DNA of 64,000 bases, taken from Fortiea contorta PCC 7126. Lineage in GTDB: Bacteria; Cyanobacteriota; Cyanobacteriia; Cyanobacteriales; Nostocaceae. Positions 54,054-62,731 of the stretch are shown here, one piece after another. Below the pieces are notes generated by a model. It saw only the letters and a list, made by a program, of their open reading frames with translations, ran no database searches and was not told the DNA's origin. The stretch covers positions 3,561,895 to 3,625,894 of the forward strand of contig NZ_KB235930.1 in the NCBI RefSeq assembly GCF_000332295.1. The letters are read 5' to 3'. The number at the start of each line of letters is the position of its first letter. The first letter of the stretch is position 1. Position numbers and translations under genes: made by a program.

Positions 54054-55043
54054 ATGCCAATTTATGTTTACTGGGGTGAAGATGATTTTGCGTTGGAAAA
54101 GGCGGTGGTCAGTTTGCGTTCTCGGGTTCTCGATCCGCAGTGGACAAGTTTTAACTATACGTTGTTTCTCCCGGATCTAGCCGATGGGGTAATTCAGGGA
54201 TTAAATCAAGCAATGACGCCCAGTTTTGGCGCTGGTGGGCGGTTGGTGTGGCTGATGAATACTGCTGTTTGTCAACATTGTCCAGAAAATGTGTTGAATG
54301 AATTAATACGCACCTTACCAGTAATTCCCGATAATTCATTTTTGTTGCTCACCAGTCCCAATAAACCCGATGAACGCTTGAAGTCTACTAAAATTTTGAA
54401 ACAATTTGCGACTGAGTTTAGAGAATTCCCGCTGATCCCGCCTTGGAAAACGGAACTATTAGTGCAAGCTGTTAATCAAGCTGCTGAAAGTGCAGGATTG
54501 AAATTGACACCTAAAATTGCGGAACTTTTAGCAGAATCAGTAGGTAATGATACACGATCGCTTGATAGTGAGATTGAAAAATTGCGTCTGTATGCTGGTG
54601 GTAATTATCATCTGTTAGATATAAATACTGTTAGCCAATTAGTTAGAAATACTACTCAAAATAGTTTACAATTAGCAGCAGCAATCAGAACTGGGGATGT
54701 GGCTAAAGCTTTAACAACTTTGAATGATTTAATTAATGCTTCTGAGCCGGGTTTGCGAATAGTGGCTACGCTGATTGGTCAGTTTCGCACTTGGTTATGG
54801 GTGAAAATTATGATGGAAAGTGGGGAGCGAAATCCCCAAGCGATCGCTAAAGCATCTGAGGTTAACAATCCTAAACGAATTTACTTTCTTCAACAAGAAA
54901 TCAAGTTCCTTTCTGTGCAACAGCTCATCTCTACTTTACCCATACTATTAGAGTTAGAAGTGAGTCTGAAACAAGGATATTCTGATATATCGACGCTCCA
55001 AACTAAGGTTGTAGAACTTTGTCAAGTGTGCCGAGTAACTTGA
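54054..55043 (+). CDS. holA: DNA polymerase III subunit delta
   Basis: 329 residues from ATG 54054 (a TTG two codons upstream is also possible). The N-terminal segment MPIYVYWGEDDFALEKAVVS is the HolA-type nucleotide-free ATPase-like start, the middle has LLLTSPNKPDERLKSTKILK, and the C-terminal clamp-loader collar helices are seen around NDLINASEPGLRIVATLIGQ. It opens and loads the beta clamp as part of the clamp loader. The length fits. Confidence 0.88.
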   Translation: MPIYVYWGEDDFALEKAVVSLRSRVLDPQWTSFNYTLFLPDLADGVIQGLNQAMTPSFGAGGRLVWLMNTAVCQHCPENVLNELIRTLPVIPDNSFLLLTSPNKPDERLKSTKILKQFATEFREFPLIPPWKTELLVQAVNQAAESAGLKLTPKIAELLAESVGNDTRSLDSEIEKLRLYAGGNYHLLDINTVSQLVRNTTQNSLQLAAAIRTGDVAKALTTLNDLINASEPGLRIVATLIGQFRTWLWVKIMMESGERNPQAIAKASEVNNPKRIYFLQQEIKFLSVQQLISTLPILLELEVSLKQGYSDISTLQTKVVELCQVCRVT

Positions 55044-55148
55044 TGTCAAATATAAAAATTTGCTGGATTGATCATCCCTTGGAACTTCTGACTACTAAAA
55101 TAATTCAAAGTCATCATATACATACCACAGTTCAGTGCTCAACACCAT

Positions 55149-55625
55149 ATGCCAACAATATCAAAATTTTTTATCAGACCAAAACTGCAACAAAAGCTTT
55201 CCCAATCTTGGCGCTACGGTATCTTTACCACCGTCGGTGTGGTGGCTACGGCTTTAGTCTGGAATACTAAAGTTGTGGCGCAAATTCCCCCCGTGAGTGA
55301 GAATGAAGTTAACAGTTATGCTCAAGCTGTGTTAGCGATGGAGCCAGCACGACAAAAAGCTTTTGAAGAAATTAAAAAACTGATTGGTGGGAGAGAAATC
55401 CCGAAAATTGTTTGCAGTGAAGCTAATAGCATGAATGGTCTATCATCCCAGGCTAAAGATATCGCTGTCAATTATTGCAATCGCTCTCAGAAAATAGTTG
55501 AAGAGAATGGTTTAAGCAGTGACCGTTTTAATAAGATTACTTTAGAAATTCAAAGTAATAATGAATTAAAGCGATTAATTTTTAATAGATTAATCTATCT
55601 GCAAAAGGTGGCTGAACCTCGGTAG
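55149..55625 (+). CDS. DUF4168 domain exported protein
   Basis: 158 residues. N-terminal signal segment (WRYGIFTTVGVVATALVWNT) cleaved near VVAQ. The mature part is helical, with NEVNSYAQAVLAMEPARQKA and FNKITLEIQSNNELKRLIFN, matching the DUF4168 pattern; a pair of cysteines (IVCSEANS, VNYCNRS) may form a disulfide. Function unknown. Followed 47 bp later by the ABC ATPase gene. Confidence 0.78.
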   Translation: MPTISKFFIRPKLQQKLSQSWRYGIFTTVGVVATALVWNTKVVAQIPPVSENEVNSYAQAVLAMEPARQKAFEEIKKLIGGREIPKIVCSEANSMNGLSSQAKDIAVNYCNRSQKIVEENGLSSDRFNKITLEIQSNNELKRLIFNRLIYLQKVAEPR

Positions 55626-55672
55626 TTTCAAATGTGCTCCATAGCAGAACTATTTTTAATTAAGAGTTATCA

Positions 55673-56383
55673 ATGAAAATCATTCAGTTAGAAAACATTT
55701 TCAAGATTTATGGCAGTGGTGAAACTGAGGTACAGGCGCTGAATGATGTTAACTTGATTGTAGAACAGGGTGAATATTGTTCAATTATGGGGCCTTCTGG
55801 TTCTGGGAAATCAACAGCCATGAATATTATTGGTTGTCTAGACCGCCCCACTTCAGGACATTATTATTTAGATAACCTTGATGTTGCCCAGATAGATGAC
55901 AAATCTTTGGCGCATATTCGCAATAAAAAGCTGGGGTTTGTGTTCCAGCAATTCCATTTATTACCTCAATTAACAGCTTTAGAAAATGTGATGTTGCCGA
56001 TGGTATATGCTAGCGTCAGTCCCAATGAAAGACGCGATCGCGCTACTGAAGCTTTAATCAGAGTCGGTTTAGAAAAACGCCTCAACAATAAGCCCACACA
56101 GCTATCTGGAGGACAACAGCAACGAGTAGCGATCGCACGAGCAATTGTTAACCGTCCTGTTGTTCTCCTCGCTGATGAACCCACCGGCGCCCTCGATTCG
56201 CGCACTACCCAAGAAGTTTTAGATATCTTTGGCGAACTCAATCATAGTGGAATTACGGTGGTTATGGTTACTCACGAACCAGAGGTCGCCCGTCAAACCC
56301 AGCGTATTGTCTGGTTTCGAGATGGTCAAATTTTACACTCTGATTTGACACCGGACGATTTGACTCAGCTAGCTGTGACCTGA
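55673..56383 (+). CDS. ABC transporter ATP-binding protein, MacB/LolD/DevA type
   Basis: 236 residues. Walker [15 protein letters not shown]-loop [20 protein letters not shown], signature [15 protein letters not shown], Walker [13 protein letters not shown] and the switch His in [12 protein letters not shown]. The subtype is that of MacB/LolD/DevA exporters, which in heterocystous cyanobacteria export glycolipids with a DevB/DevC partner. No permease or membrane-fusion gene is adjacent, so its partners are encoded elsewhere. Only nine bases separate its stop from the convergent HCP gene. Confidence 0.9.
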   Translation: MKIIQLENIFKIYGSGETEVQALNDVNLIVEQGEYCSIMGPSGSGKSTAMNIIGCLDRPTSGHYYLDNLDVAQIDDKSLAHIRNKKLGFVFQQFHLLPQLTALENVMLPMVYASVSPNERRDRATEALIRVGLEKRLNNKPTQLSGGQQQRVAIARAIVNRPVVLLADEPTGALDSRTTQEVLDIFGELNHSGITVVMVTHEPEVARQTQRIVWFRDGQILHSDLTPDDLTQLAVT

Positions 56384-56392
56384 TTTTTCTTT

Positions 56393-56923
56393 TTAGAGAC
56401 TCGGTGTTTTCCCGGTTTCAGCTTGTGTGGCGATCGGTTGTACTTCTGTGTAACCGAATTCTCCAGCGATCGCCCGCAGCACGGAGATTTGTCCTTCAAA
56501 ATCGAGTTCTTCGATTTGCTTGATCGCATTATTAATCGCTTTAGTCGCTTTGTAGCTACCTGGTAAATCAACTACAGTATCACCCATTTCCACTGCCCAA
56601 GCATACCAAACTAATAATTGATTATTTTCTTTTAATGCTCCATAGGCGCGAGAATATTCTGTATCTCTGCGGTTAACAATATCCCGCATAATATCTAATT
56701 GTTCTTCATCTGATAATTGTAAATAATCTCCTAACAAAATTGGCGCTAATTCTGGATCAGCCGCAGTAGGTGCAGCTGGGGTAACTGATTGACCCATTTT
56801 TTCATAAACAAAATATAGCCAAGCCAGTTTAGCATCAGTATCTAAAGCATTAAAATCTGCCACTACTTGCTGAGTTTCATCGCTCAAAGATTGAGAAGCT
56901 GTTTGTTGATAATTTGCCGTCAT
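56393..56923 (-). CDS. Helical carotenoid protein (OCP N-terminal-domain homologue)
   Basis: 176 residues, all-helical, corresponding to the N-terminal domain of the orange carotenoid protein: start SLSDETQQVVADFNALDTDA, then LAWLYFVYEKMGQSVTPAAP, DIMRDIVNRRDTEYSRAYGA and LVWYAWAVEMGDTVVDLPGS. There is no C-terminal NTF2 domain, so this is an HCP rather than a full OCP. Family members bind keto-carotenoids such as canthaxanthin and quench singlet oxygen or phycobilisome excitation, depending on clade. A CTDH gene lies 2.9 kb away and crtO elsewhere in the window. Confidence 0.92.
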   Translation of the reverse strand: MTANYQQTASQSLSDETQQVVADFNALDTDAKLAWLYFVYEKMGQSVTPAAPTAADPELAPILLGDYLQLSDEEQLDIMRDIVNRRDTEYSRAYGALKENNQLLVWYAWAVEMGDTVVDLPGSYKATKAINNAIKQIEELDFEGQISVLRAIAGEFGYTEVQPIATQAETGKTPSL

Positions 56924-57138
56924 AATTTATTTTCCAGATAATTTCACAAACCAAACTAAGGCTTATCAAATTTTCTGAATCAGTTTCTACGTCCCGAAGT
57001 AAGAGTTTTATTTGGTAATTTTCTCGGCTTTCTCTACCTTTTAACAGAGGCTGAAACCTTTCTCAAGACAGCCTGAAAATAGCAAATCATTTTGGTAGGA
57101 TTTGCCCAGCATGAGAAAAATTACTTAAGGTGATAATT

Positions 57139-57513
57139 ATGTCTGAAAAAGTTAAACCAAATCTTGATGAAGCTTCCACCCATGATGCACAATTAGCGGC
57201 TGAAAACATCATCAGCGGTGAAGAAAAAGCCCCTAAAGTTGATTTTGAAGCAGATTACGCCGCCGCGCAGCAATTTAGCGTCAGCGAAATTGATCGTACA
57301 GGCCAAGGCGCCGCTGCTGCTGAAGCCGCAACCGCACCTAAACATAAACTTTCTCAGCCAAAAGAGGTAGCAACTGTAGCACAACCAACTGGTAATCCTG
57401 ATGATTATATAGAATTAGCTCAAGAAGTCACCGCTTCCAGGAATGAAGGTGTGGCTATCGTTAACGATGATTTAGTGCAAAAAGCTTTAGAAAAAGGTCA
57501 ACCAGCTAGCTAA
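57139..57513 (+). CDS. Hypothetical Ala/Glu-rich protein
   Basis: 124 residues from ATG 57139, which has an AAGGTGAT box upstream; the frame is open from 57130. Low complexity, rich in Ala, Glu and Lys, probably disordered, with acidic start SEKVKPNLDEASTHDAQLAA. No domain recognised. It is divergent from the HCP gene and could share regulation with it, given the 215 bp between their starts. Confidence 0.6.
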   Translation: MSEKVKPNLDEASTHDAQLAAENIISGEEKAPKVDFEADYAAAQQFSVSEIDRTGQGAAAAEAATAPKHKLSQPKEVATVAQPTGNPDDYIELAQEVTASRNEGVAIVNDDLVQKALEKGQPAS

Positions 57514-57538
57514 TATCAATTTGTATTCTGCAAATAAA

Positions 57539-57569
57539 TGTAGAGACGTTGCAGTGCAACATCTCTACA
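57539..57569. repeat. Dispersed hairpin TGTAGAGA
   Basis: TGTAGAGA-c-GTTGCA...TGCAAC-a-TCTCTACA, one-base loop, 26 bp after the stop of the preceding gene. Member of the TGTAGAGACG hairpin family. Confidence 0.7.
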
Positions 57570-57613
57570 ATTGTTTTAGATAGCGTGTCTTGTACTCGCC
57601 CTTAAGCAATCTT

Positions 57614-58249
57614 TCAACAACTTTTAATCACTGGTAAAAGTTCACTTGGGTGGTTAATTAAAAAATCAGGTTTCTGTTTAGTTAATGCTTCCGCTGAATT
57701 AAACCCCCAGGTGACAGCAATAACTTTGATATTAGCTTTTTTTGATGCTTCAATATCTCTAGTTTCATCTCCCACATAAATAACTTCTTGAGGTTTGAAT
57801 TGTTTTTGCCTCATAACGTTATTAATGATGGTAGTCTTCCCAAAAATTGTTACCCCTGAATATATAAAATCGAATAAATTTTCCAAGTTATTATTTTTAA
57901 GGAATGCTGTAACGTTCTCTTGGGAATTGGAAGTAATAATGCCTAGTTTGTAACCTTCATTTTTGAGTTCTATTAAAGCATCTTGAATTCCCGAAATAGG
58001 TTTAAATTCGTGGATTTTATCTTTTAATTTAGATTTAACCTTTTTGACAAGAAAAGGAATTCTAAAAACAGAAATACCTGAGTATTTGATAATCTCTCTA
58101 GAGGTTAAGTTTCTCAAAAGAGATAGCTCCTCTGGGGTAATTTGGATATAACCAAACTCCACAGCTAACCGATTGGCAATACTTACAAGAGCATCTAATG
58201 TATCTGCAATTGTGCCGTCAAAATCAAAAATAATTACTTTCTGGGTCAT
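57614..58249 (-). CDS. HAD-family phosphatase, phosphoglycolate-phosphatase-like
   Basis: 211 residues. HAD motif I IFDFDGTIADTLDA, motif II GIITSNSQENV, motif III lysine in FGKTTIINNV, motif IV YVGDETRDIEASKKA. A helical cap lies between motif I and II. The subtype suggests a small phosphometabolite such as phosphoglycolate, but specificity is unknown. The ATG at 58249 overlaps the end of queG by 26 bases, so the pair is translationally linked. Confidence 0.85.
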   Translation of the reverse strand: MTQKVIIFDFDGTIADTLDALVSIANRLAVEFGYIQITPEELSLLRNLTSREIIKYSGISVFRIPFLVKKVKSKLKDKIHEFKPISGIQDALIELKNEGYKLGIITSNSQENVTAFLKNNNLENLFDFIYSGVTIFGKTTIINNVMRQKQFKPQEVIYVGDETRDIEASKKANIKVIAVTWGFNSAEALTKQKPDFLINHPSELLPVIKSC

Positions 58250-59198
58250 TATCTTGCTTAGATGCATCGAGATTAGCACGGGCATTTCGTCGTAACATTT
58301 CTGGTTTGATTCGCCGCAAGGCTGATGCCGGAAATTGTTGATCCCACTTCTCATCAGAGATTTTCGCCAATTCTATCAGCTTGGGTGCAATATTCCCAGG
58401 ATAAGGTTGAAATTCTACCACGTCGGTAGGACGAGCAAAACGTTGATTCCAAGGACAAACATCTTGACAAATATCACATCCTGCAACCCACCCTTGCAGA
58501 TGAGGGGCGATCGCCTCTGGTAATTTTTCTGCCCGGTTCTCAATTGTGTGATAAGCTATACAACGGTTGGCATCGACGACAAATGGCTGGGTAATTGCAC
58601 CTGTAGGACAAGCTTCTAAACAACGAGTACACGTACCGCAGTGTTCTGTGGAAGGGCGATCGCTTTCTAATTCCAGATTTGTTAATACTTCTCCTAAAAA
58701 TACCCAAGAACCGTACTCTCTTGTGATTACATTACCATTCTTCGCAATCCAACCGACTCCGGCTCTTTGTGCCCAAACTTTATCCTGAACCGGGCCTGTG
58801 TCTGCGTAGTAGCGGGCTGATATCCCTGCATCCAAGGATTGTAACCACGTAGTCAGCGCCTTGAGTTTTTTGTGCATCACTTTATGGTAATCTCTGCCCC
58901 AGCCGTAACGGGAAATTTTGCCATATTCTTCACCATTGGGGCGTTGATCTGCTGTGTAGTAATTAAGTGCCACACATATGAGCGATCGCACTTCTGGCAT
59001 AACTAAGCGAATATTCTGGCGGTGAGGATTAGCCATCCATGCCATGTCAGCATGGTATCCCAAGCCTACCCACGCCTGCAATCTTTCCACCTCTGTAGGC
59101 TCTACTCCATCTACCGCTGCAATCCCGACTTTGTGAAATCCTAACTCACTGGCTTTTGTTTTCACCATCCTGCTGTTAGTTACAGCACACTGATTCAT
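58224..59198 (-). CDS. queG: Epoxyqueuosine reductase QueG
   Basis: 324 residues. QueG reduces epoxyqueuosine to queuosine in tRNA wobble positions using cobalamin and two [4Fe-4S] clusters. Both ferredoxin-like motifs are present: CGTCTRCLEACPTGAI and CDICQDVCPWN. The N-terminal cobalamin-binding region reads LGFHKVGIAAVDG, and RYYADTGPVQDKVWAQRAGV carries the conserved aspartate segment. The length is usual. The HAD gene overlaps its 3' end. Confidence 0.95.
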   Translation of the reverse strand: MNQCAVTNSRMVKTKASELGFHKVGIAAVDGVEPTEVERLQAWVGLGYHADMAWMANPHRQNIRLVMPEVRSLICVALNYYTADQRPNGEEYGKISRYGWGRDYHKVMHKKLKALTTWLQSLDAGISARYYADTGPVQDKVWAQRAGVGWIAKNGNVITREYGSWVFLGEVLTNLELESDRPSTEHCGTCTRCLEACPTGAITQPFVVDANRCIAYHTIENRAEKLPEAIAPHLQGWVAGCDICQDVCPWNQRFARPTDVVEFQPYPGNIAPKLIELAKISDEKWDQQFPASALRRIKPEMLRRNARANLDASKQDNDPESNYF

Positions 59199-59516
59199 CT
59201 ATTTTGTCTCAGTAATGGATTTAAAATTCTACCTTATATAGTTCATGACTTTGTTGAAGATTTCTGACTTCACCTATATGTAAATTTTATTTGCTTTTTA
59301 TTAAGAAATCATGCAATATGTAAAGTGTCAGCCAAAATAGTCTTCAACCGTGGCATTAGCATCAAACAAGCCACTGTCTGCCGATATCCTTCCAACCTCA
59401 ATGTTTGCAAAAAGTAGTTTCTAGGCACATGTCTCGGAACTACTTCTTCTTATATTCATACTCTATCCATTGATAGAAATATAGTTATAGTTATACTAAT
59501 TTGAACAAAGAATGCG
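59199..59516. other. Intergenic region before the CTDH gene, left part
   Basis: AT-rich, no gene recognised. It precedes the tandem duplication at 59517. Confidence 0.4.
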
Positions 59517-59694
59517 ACAAATAGATTGTAGGGGCAAACGGTTGTTTGCCCTCACCCACCATGCATCTGTCGCAAAGATTATTGAAATTGGTATTACATA
59601 AATCCACAAATAGATTGTAGGGGCAAACGGTTGTTTGCCCTCACCCACCATGCATCTGTCGCAAAGATTATTGAAATTGGTATTACATAAATCC
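59517..59694. repeat. Perfect 89-bp tandem duplication
   Basis: Two identical 89-bp units (59517-59605 and 59606-59694). Each contains the hairpin GGGCAAAC-ggtt-GTTTGCCC. It lies about 105 bp upstream of the CTDH start codon. Perfect identity indicates a recent duplication. Confidence 0.92.
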
Positions 59695-59798
59695 ACGAAA
59701 TATTTTCGGTAGTTTTAGCAAAATACTTCGGTAGCAGCTTTCTTACAGCCGGCTTTTAGATGGAAATTAATACTCAGTTAGCGCAATGAGGATAACTT

Positions 59799-60239
59799 AT
59801 GACAGCTACTGAATTTCCAGCAGTTTCACCCAATGTGATGGATACAGAAAAATCAGCGATAGAGGGAATCACAGAACCTGTGGTGCGGCGTTACTTTGAA
59901 ACTTTGAATGCACAAAACTTTCTAGAGACGGCTAGCTTGTTTGCAGCAGATGGAGTCATGCATCCACCCCTAGTATCAAGTATAGCTGGGGCAGATGCGA
60001 TCGCCGCCTATTTACAACAAGAAGCTCAAGACATCAAAGCCTATCCTCATCAAGAAATTTCTGAAACCTTAGAAAATGGACAAATCCAAATTCAAGTTAC
60101 AGGGAAAGTCCAGATTTCCTGGTGTAGTGTCAATGTTTTCTGGCTATTTATTCTCAATCCACAAAAGCAAATCGTATATGTAAAAATCAAGCTCTTAGCT
60201 TCGCCCCAAGAACTACTAGCTTTGAAAACCCAGCTTTGA
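59799..60239 (+). CDS. OCP C-terminal-domain homologue (CTDH), carotenoid carrier
   Basis: 146 residues with an NTF2-like fold matching the C-terminal domain of OCP: PVVRRYFETLNAQNFLETAS, LFAADGVMHPP, the IAGADAIAAYLQQEAQ helix, and the strands ending KIKLLASPQELLALKTQL. CTDH proteins carry keto-carotenoid and deliver it to HCP. One cysteine (near residue 109, ISWCSVNVFW) is the only one in the protein; a single Cys in CTDH of Anabaena forms a redox-sensitive dimer. An intrinsic terminator follows. Confidence 0.87.
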   Translation: MTATEFPAVSPNVMDTEKSAIEGITEPVVRRYFETLNAQNFLETASLFAADGVMHPPLVSSIAGADAIAAYLQQEAQDIKAYPHQEISETLENGQIQIQVTGKVQISWCSVNVFWLFILNPQKQIVYVKIKLLASPQELLALKTQL

Positions 60240-60272
60240 AAAATAGTCTCTTTGATTGAGTTGATAAATAAC

Positions 60273-60304
60273 AGACTGGAAACGCCATGTATCCAGTCTT
60301 TTTT
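60273..60304 (+). terminator. Intrinsic terminator after CTDH
   Basis: Stem AGACTGGA / TCCAGTCT around an 11-base loop, followed by TTTTT. Confidence 0.85.
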
Positions 60305-60435
60305 ATGAGAACTTTAATAAGGCTGAAGTATTAAGTCTGAAGTCTGAAACCAATAAACTTATATATTAAGCCTTTCATAGATTTGTAATGGTCGCTTTAT
60401 TTATGCCGTAGCGTACTAGTTATGTTTGGCTGACC

Positions 60436-60888
60436 TCAGCTGGAATTTTGAATTTTGAATTTTGCATTGTTTAGCTCTGGTAGAGTTGCTTCTAACTTCA
60501 AACAATTAGCACCATCAACTTGTAATTGATATTCCACCTTATCCATTAAACGAGTCATAATCAACCAACCATAACCACCTTCCTGTTTTTCTAAAGGATT
60601 TGGCGCTAAATAGGTGGACATATCAAAACCTGCGCCATAATCCCAAATTTCTAGAGATAATTCCCGGTCTTTGAGTTCCAAGCGCAACAAAACTGGTAAA
60701 TTTGGCTGCTCCCTGTGAGCATGACGTACCACATTAGAGTAAGCTTCAACTAAAGCCAAACGTAAACGACTCGACTGTCGTGACCAATCAACTGATTCTC
60801 CCAGTTGGACTTTTAAACATCCCAACAACCAATTTTCGACAATATTTAAAAAATTCAAATCGCTTGGGACATGAATCTCACTTTTCAT
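60436..60888 (-). CDS. Anti-sigma regulatory factor, RsbW-like kinase
   Basis: 150 residues of the GHKL ATPase family in the small RsbW/SpoIIAB form: N-box LALVEAYSNVVRHAHRE, G1 box LEIWDYGAGFDMST and G2 region EKQEGGYGWLIMTRLMD. It would bind and phosphorylate an anti-sigma-factor antagonist in a partner-switching system. The start lies three bases after the stop of the phosphatase gene. The 3' end contains ELNNAKFKIQNSS from a short repeat. Confidence 0.85.
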   Translation of the reverse strand: MKSEIHVPSDLNFLNIVENWLLGCLKVQLGESVDWSRQSSRLRLALVEAYSNVVRHAHREQPNLPVLLRLELKDRELSLEIWDYGAGFDMSTYLAPNPLEKQEGGYGWLIMTRLMDKVEYQLQVDGANCLKLEATLPELNNAKFKIQNSS

Positions 60889-60891
60889 AAC

Positions 60892-62562
60892 TTACAAAAC
60901 CTCCAGTGAGAGTATAGTTTGGTCATCTTCTTGCACATGGTTGTCTGCTTGAATGCGAGCTAGTAAATGGTTAAGGGATAATGGTTTTGGTTCCTGCTGT
61001 AAAAGTTGCCAAAGACCATCTTGATTGAGCATAGAACGGCTAACTGGTTGGAGATGATGATCGGTTTTTTCTGAGGATATCAAATTATTTGATACCATTG
61101 CCTCCGTAATTCCATCACTAGCTAACAACAGGGTGTTTCCCGGCGCGAGAACTAATTGACCAGACTTAGCCTGCCAATTGAGCAAAATTCCTAAAGGCAC
61201 CCCCCTAATCTTGAGATAATTGGGTTGTCCATCCTTGATATCCTGGTTTGACCACAAAAGAGGATAGATATGCCCGGCGTTGGCGTAGACAAGTTCTTTG
61301 GTGCTAGGAGTGTAACGAGCTAAAACGAGGGTAATAAAACAATTGTTACCAATCAAGTCATCACACAGAGCACTGTTGAGATTTTGCATCACCACATTTG
61401 GCGGGGCTGGTGTTTCTTGGGATAATTCCCGGCGCAAAACTGAAATAGCGCTAGCCATAAATAAAGCTGCGGGGACACCTTTACCGGAAACATCGCCCAC
61501 TGCTAACCACAAATCACCTTTGGGATGGACAAAGACTTCAAAAAAATCTCCTCCCACTTCCCGTGCGGGGTAGCAAGAAGCCTGTACTTTAGCACCCTTG
61601 ATTTCTGGTAAACTTTGGCGTAGCAAGTTGTTTTGAATTTGGCGCGCCACTTCCAATTCAGAGCGGATTTGCTGTTGTTTTTCTTGCAAGCTCTGATAAA
61701 GTTTTGCTTGGGAGAGAGCTAAAGCTGCTTGCTCACTGACCTCGGTAATCAATTGGATGTCTTCATTTTGCCAAGGGTCATCACTTTCCATTTGGTAGAG
61801 GGCTAGCACAGCCAGCAGGTGATGCTGATAGGATAGTGGTACTACCAGTTGACAAGTCTTACCCCCATCTGTATTTTGAGTGAGTTGATAACGACGGGTT
61901 TCTAGAACTTTGTCAATTAAAGGACTGGGGTCAAAATCGCAACTGGAAGCATGAGATTGAGGAGCTTGGTAAAAAAACTCATTTGGGGTTAACCTATCGC
62001 CCGATACCGGTCTTAACCAGCAGCAAGTAGCTTCAAATGTCTGCCCGATGGTCGCGACAATCTTTTCTAGCATACTGTCGTAGTCTAAAGACTCCCGAAT
62101 TGCTGTCGTCACTGCATTAAACAAAGACTCCCGACGCAAAGCCCGACGCAATTCCTGGGTACGCTTTTTCACTAAACGATATGTATCAGTGGCTTGCTCG
62201 ACTAATGTCTTGAGCCGTTCTGGATTCCAAGGTTTGGTGATGTATTTAAAAACTTGACCAGAATTAATAGCATCCACCAAGTCTTCGACATCAGTAAAAC
62301 CAGTCAACAAAATCCGAATTGTGTCGGGAAAGCGCTCTACTGTACGACTAAGAAACTCCGTACCGTTCATTTCTGGCATTCTTTGGTCAGAAATAATCAC
62401 GGCCATTTCACCTTCTTTTTCTAAGATTTCTAAAGCACCACGGGCATGGCTAGCTTGGTATACTTGAAAATCTCTTCTGAAAGTGCGGTAGAGTAAATCT
62501 AAGTTGTCTGGCTCATCGTCTACCACCATGAGCTTAAGTTTTTCTCCCTCAATCTCGGTCAT
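60892..62562 (-). CDS. Response regulator-GAF-SpoIIE phosphatase
   Basis: 556 residues. Receiver domain at 11-130 with phosphoacceptor Asp in VIISDQRMPEMNG and a Lys in YITKPWN; a helical linker; a GAF domain at about 170-310; and a PP2C/SpoIIE phosphatase from about 330 with EVGGDFFEV, GKGVPAALFMA, FITLVLARY and SDGITEAM metal-binding motifs. It likely dephosphorylates an antagonist to oppose the RsbW-like kinase encoded immediately downstream, with receiver phosphorylation and GAF ligand as inputs. Confidence 0.93.
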   Translation of the reverse strand: MTEIEGEKLKLMVVDDEPDNLDLLYRTFRRDFQVYQASHARGALEILEKEGEMAVIISDQRMPEMNGTEFLSRTVERFPDTIRILLTGFTDVEDLVDAINSGQVFKYITKPWNPERLKTLVEQATDTYRLVKKRTQELRRALRRESLFNAVTTAIRESLDYDSMLEKIVATIGQTFEATCCWLRPVSGDRLTPNEFFYQAPQSHASSCDFDPSPLIDKVLETRRYQLTQNTDGGKTCQLVVPLSYQHHLLAVLALYQMESDDPWQNEDIQLITEVSEQAALALSQAKLYQSLQEKQQQIRSELEVARQIQNNLLRQSLPEIKGAKVQASCYPAREVGGDFFEVFVHPKGDLWLAVGDVSGKGVPAALFMASAISVLRRELSQETPAPPNVVMQNLNSALCDDLIGNNCFITLVLARYTPSTKELVYANAGHIYPLLWSNQDIKDGQPNYLKIRGVPLGILLNWQAKSGQLVLAPGNTLLLASDGITEAMVSNNLISSEKTDHHLQPVSRSMLNQDGLWQLLQQEPKPLSLNHLLARIQADNHVQEDDQTILSLEVL

Positions 62563-62731
62563 ATTTGACTTAAATTTTTACATAATTAAATAGCTGGCGA
62601 GACAGAATTATCTTGATCTCACCAAACAATCAACCAACAATTAAACATTCAATTTGTGAGGAAATTCACCAACTTTTAGTTGTCAATTTTCCCAATTTTC
62701 TTCTAGAGTGACTACAACTCTAAAATTAACT

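Noticed and set aside
59496-59696. 66-codon minus-strand frame
   Set aside because: It is created by the 89-bp tandem duplication and encodes the same peptide twice; no start signals.
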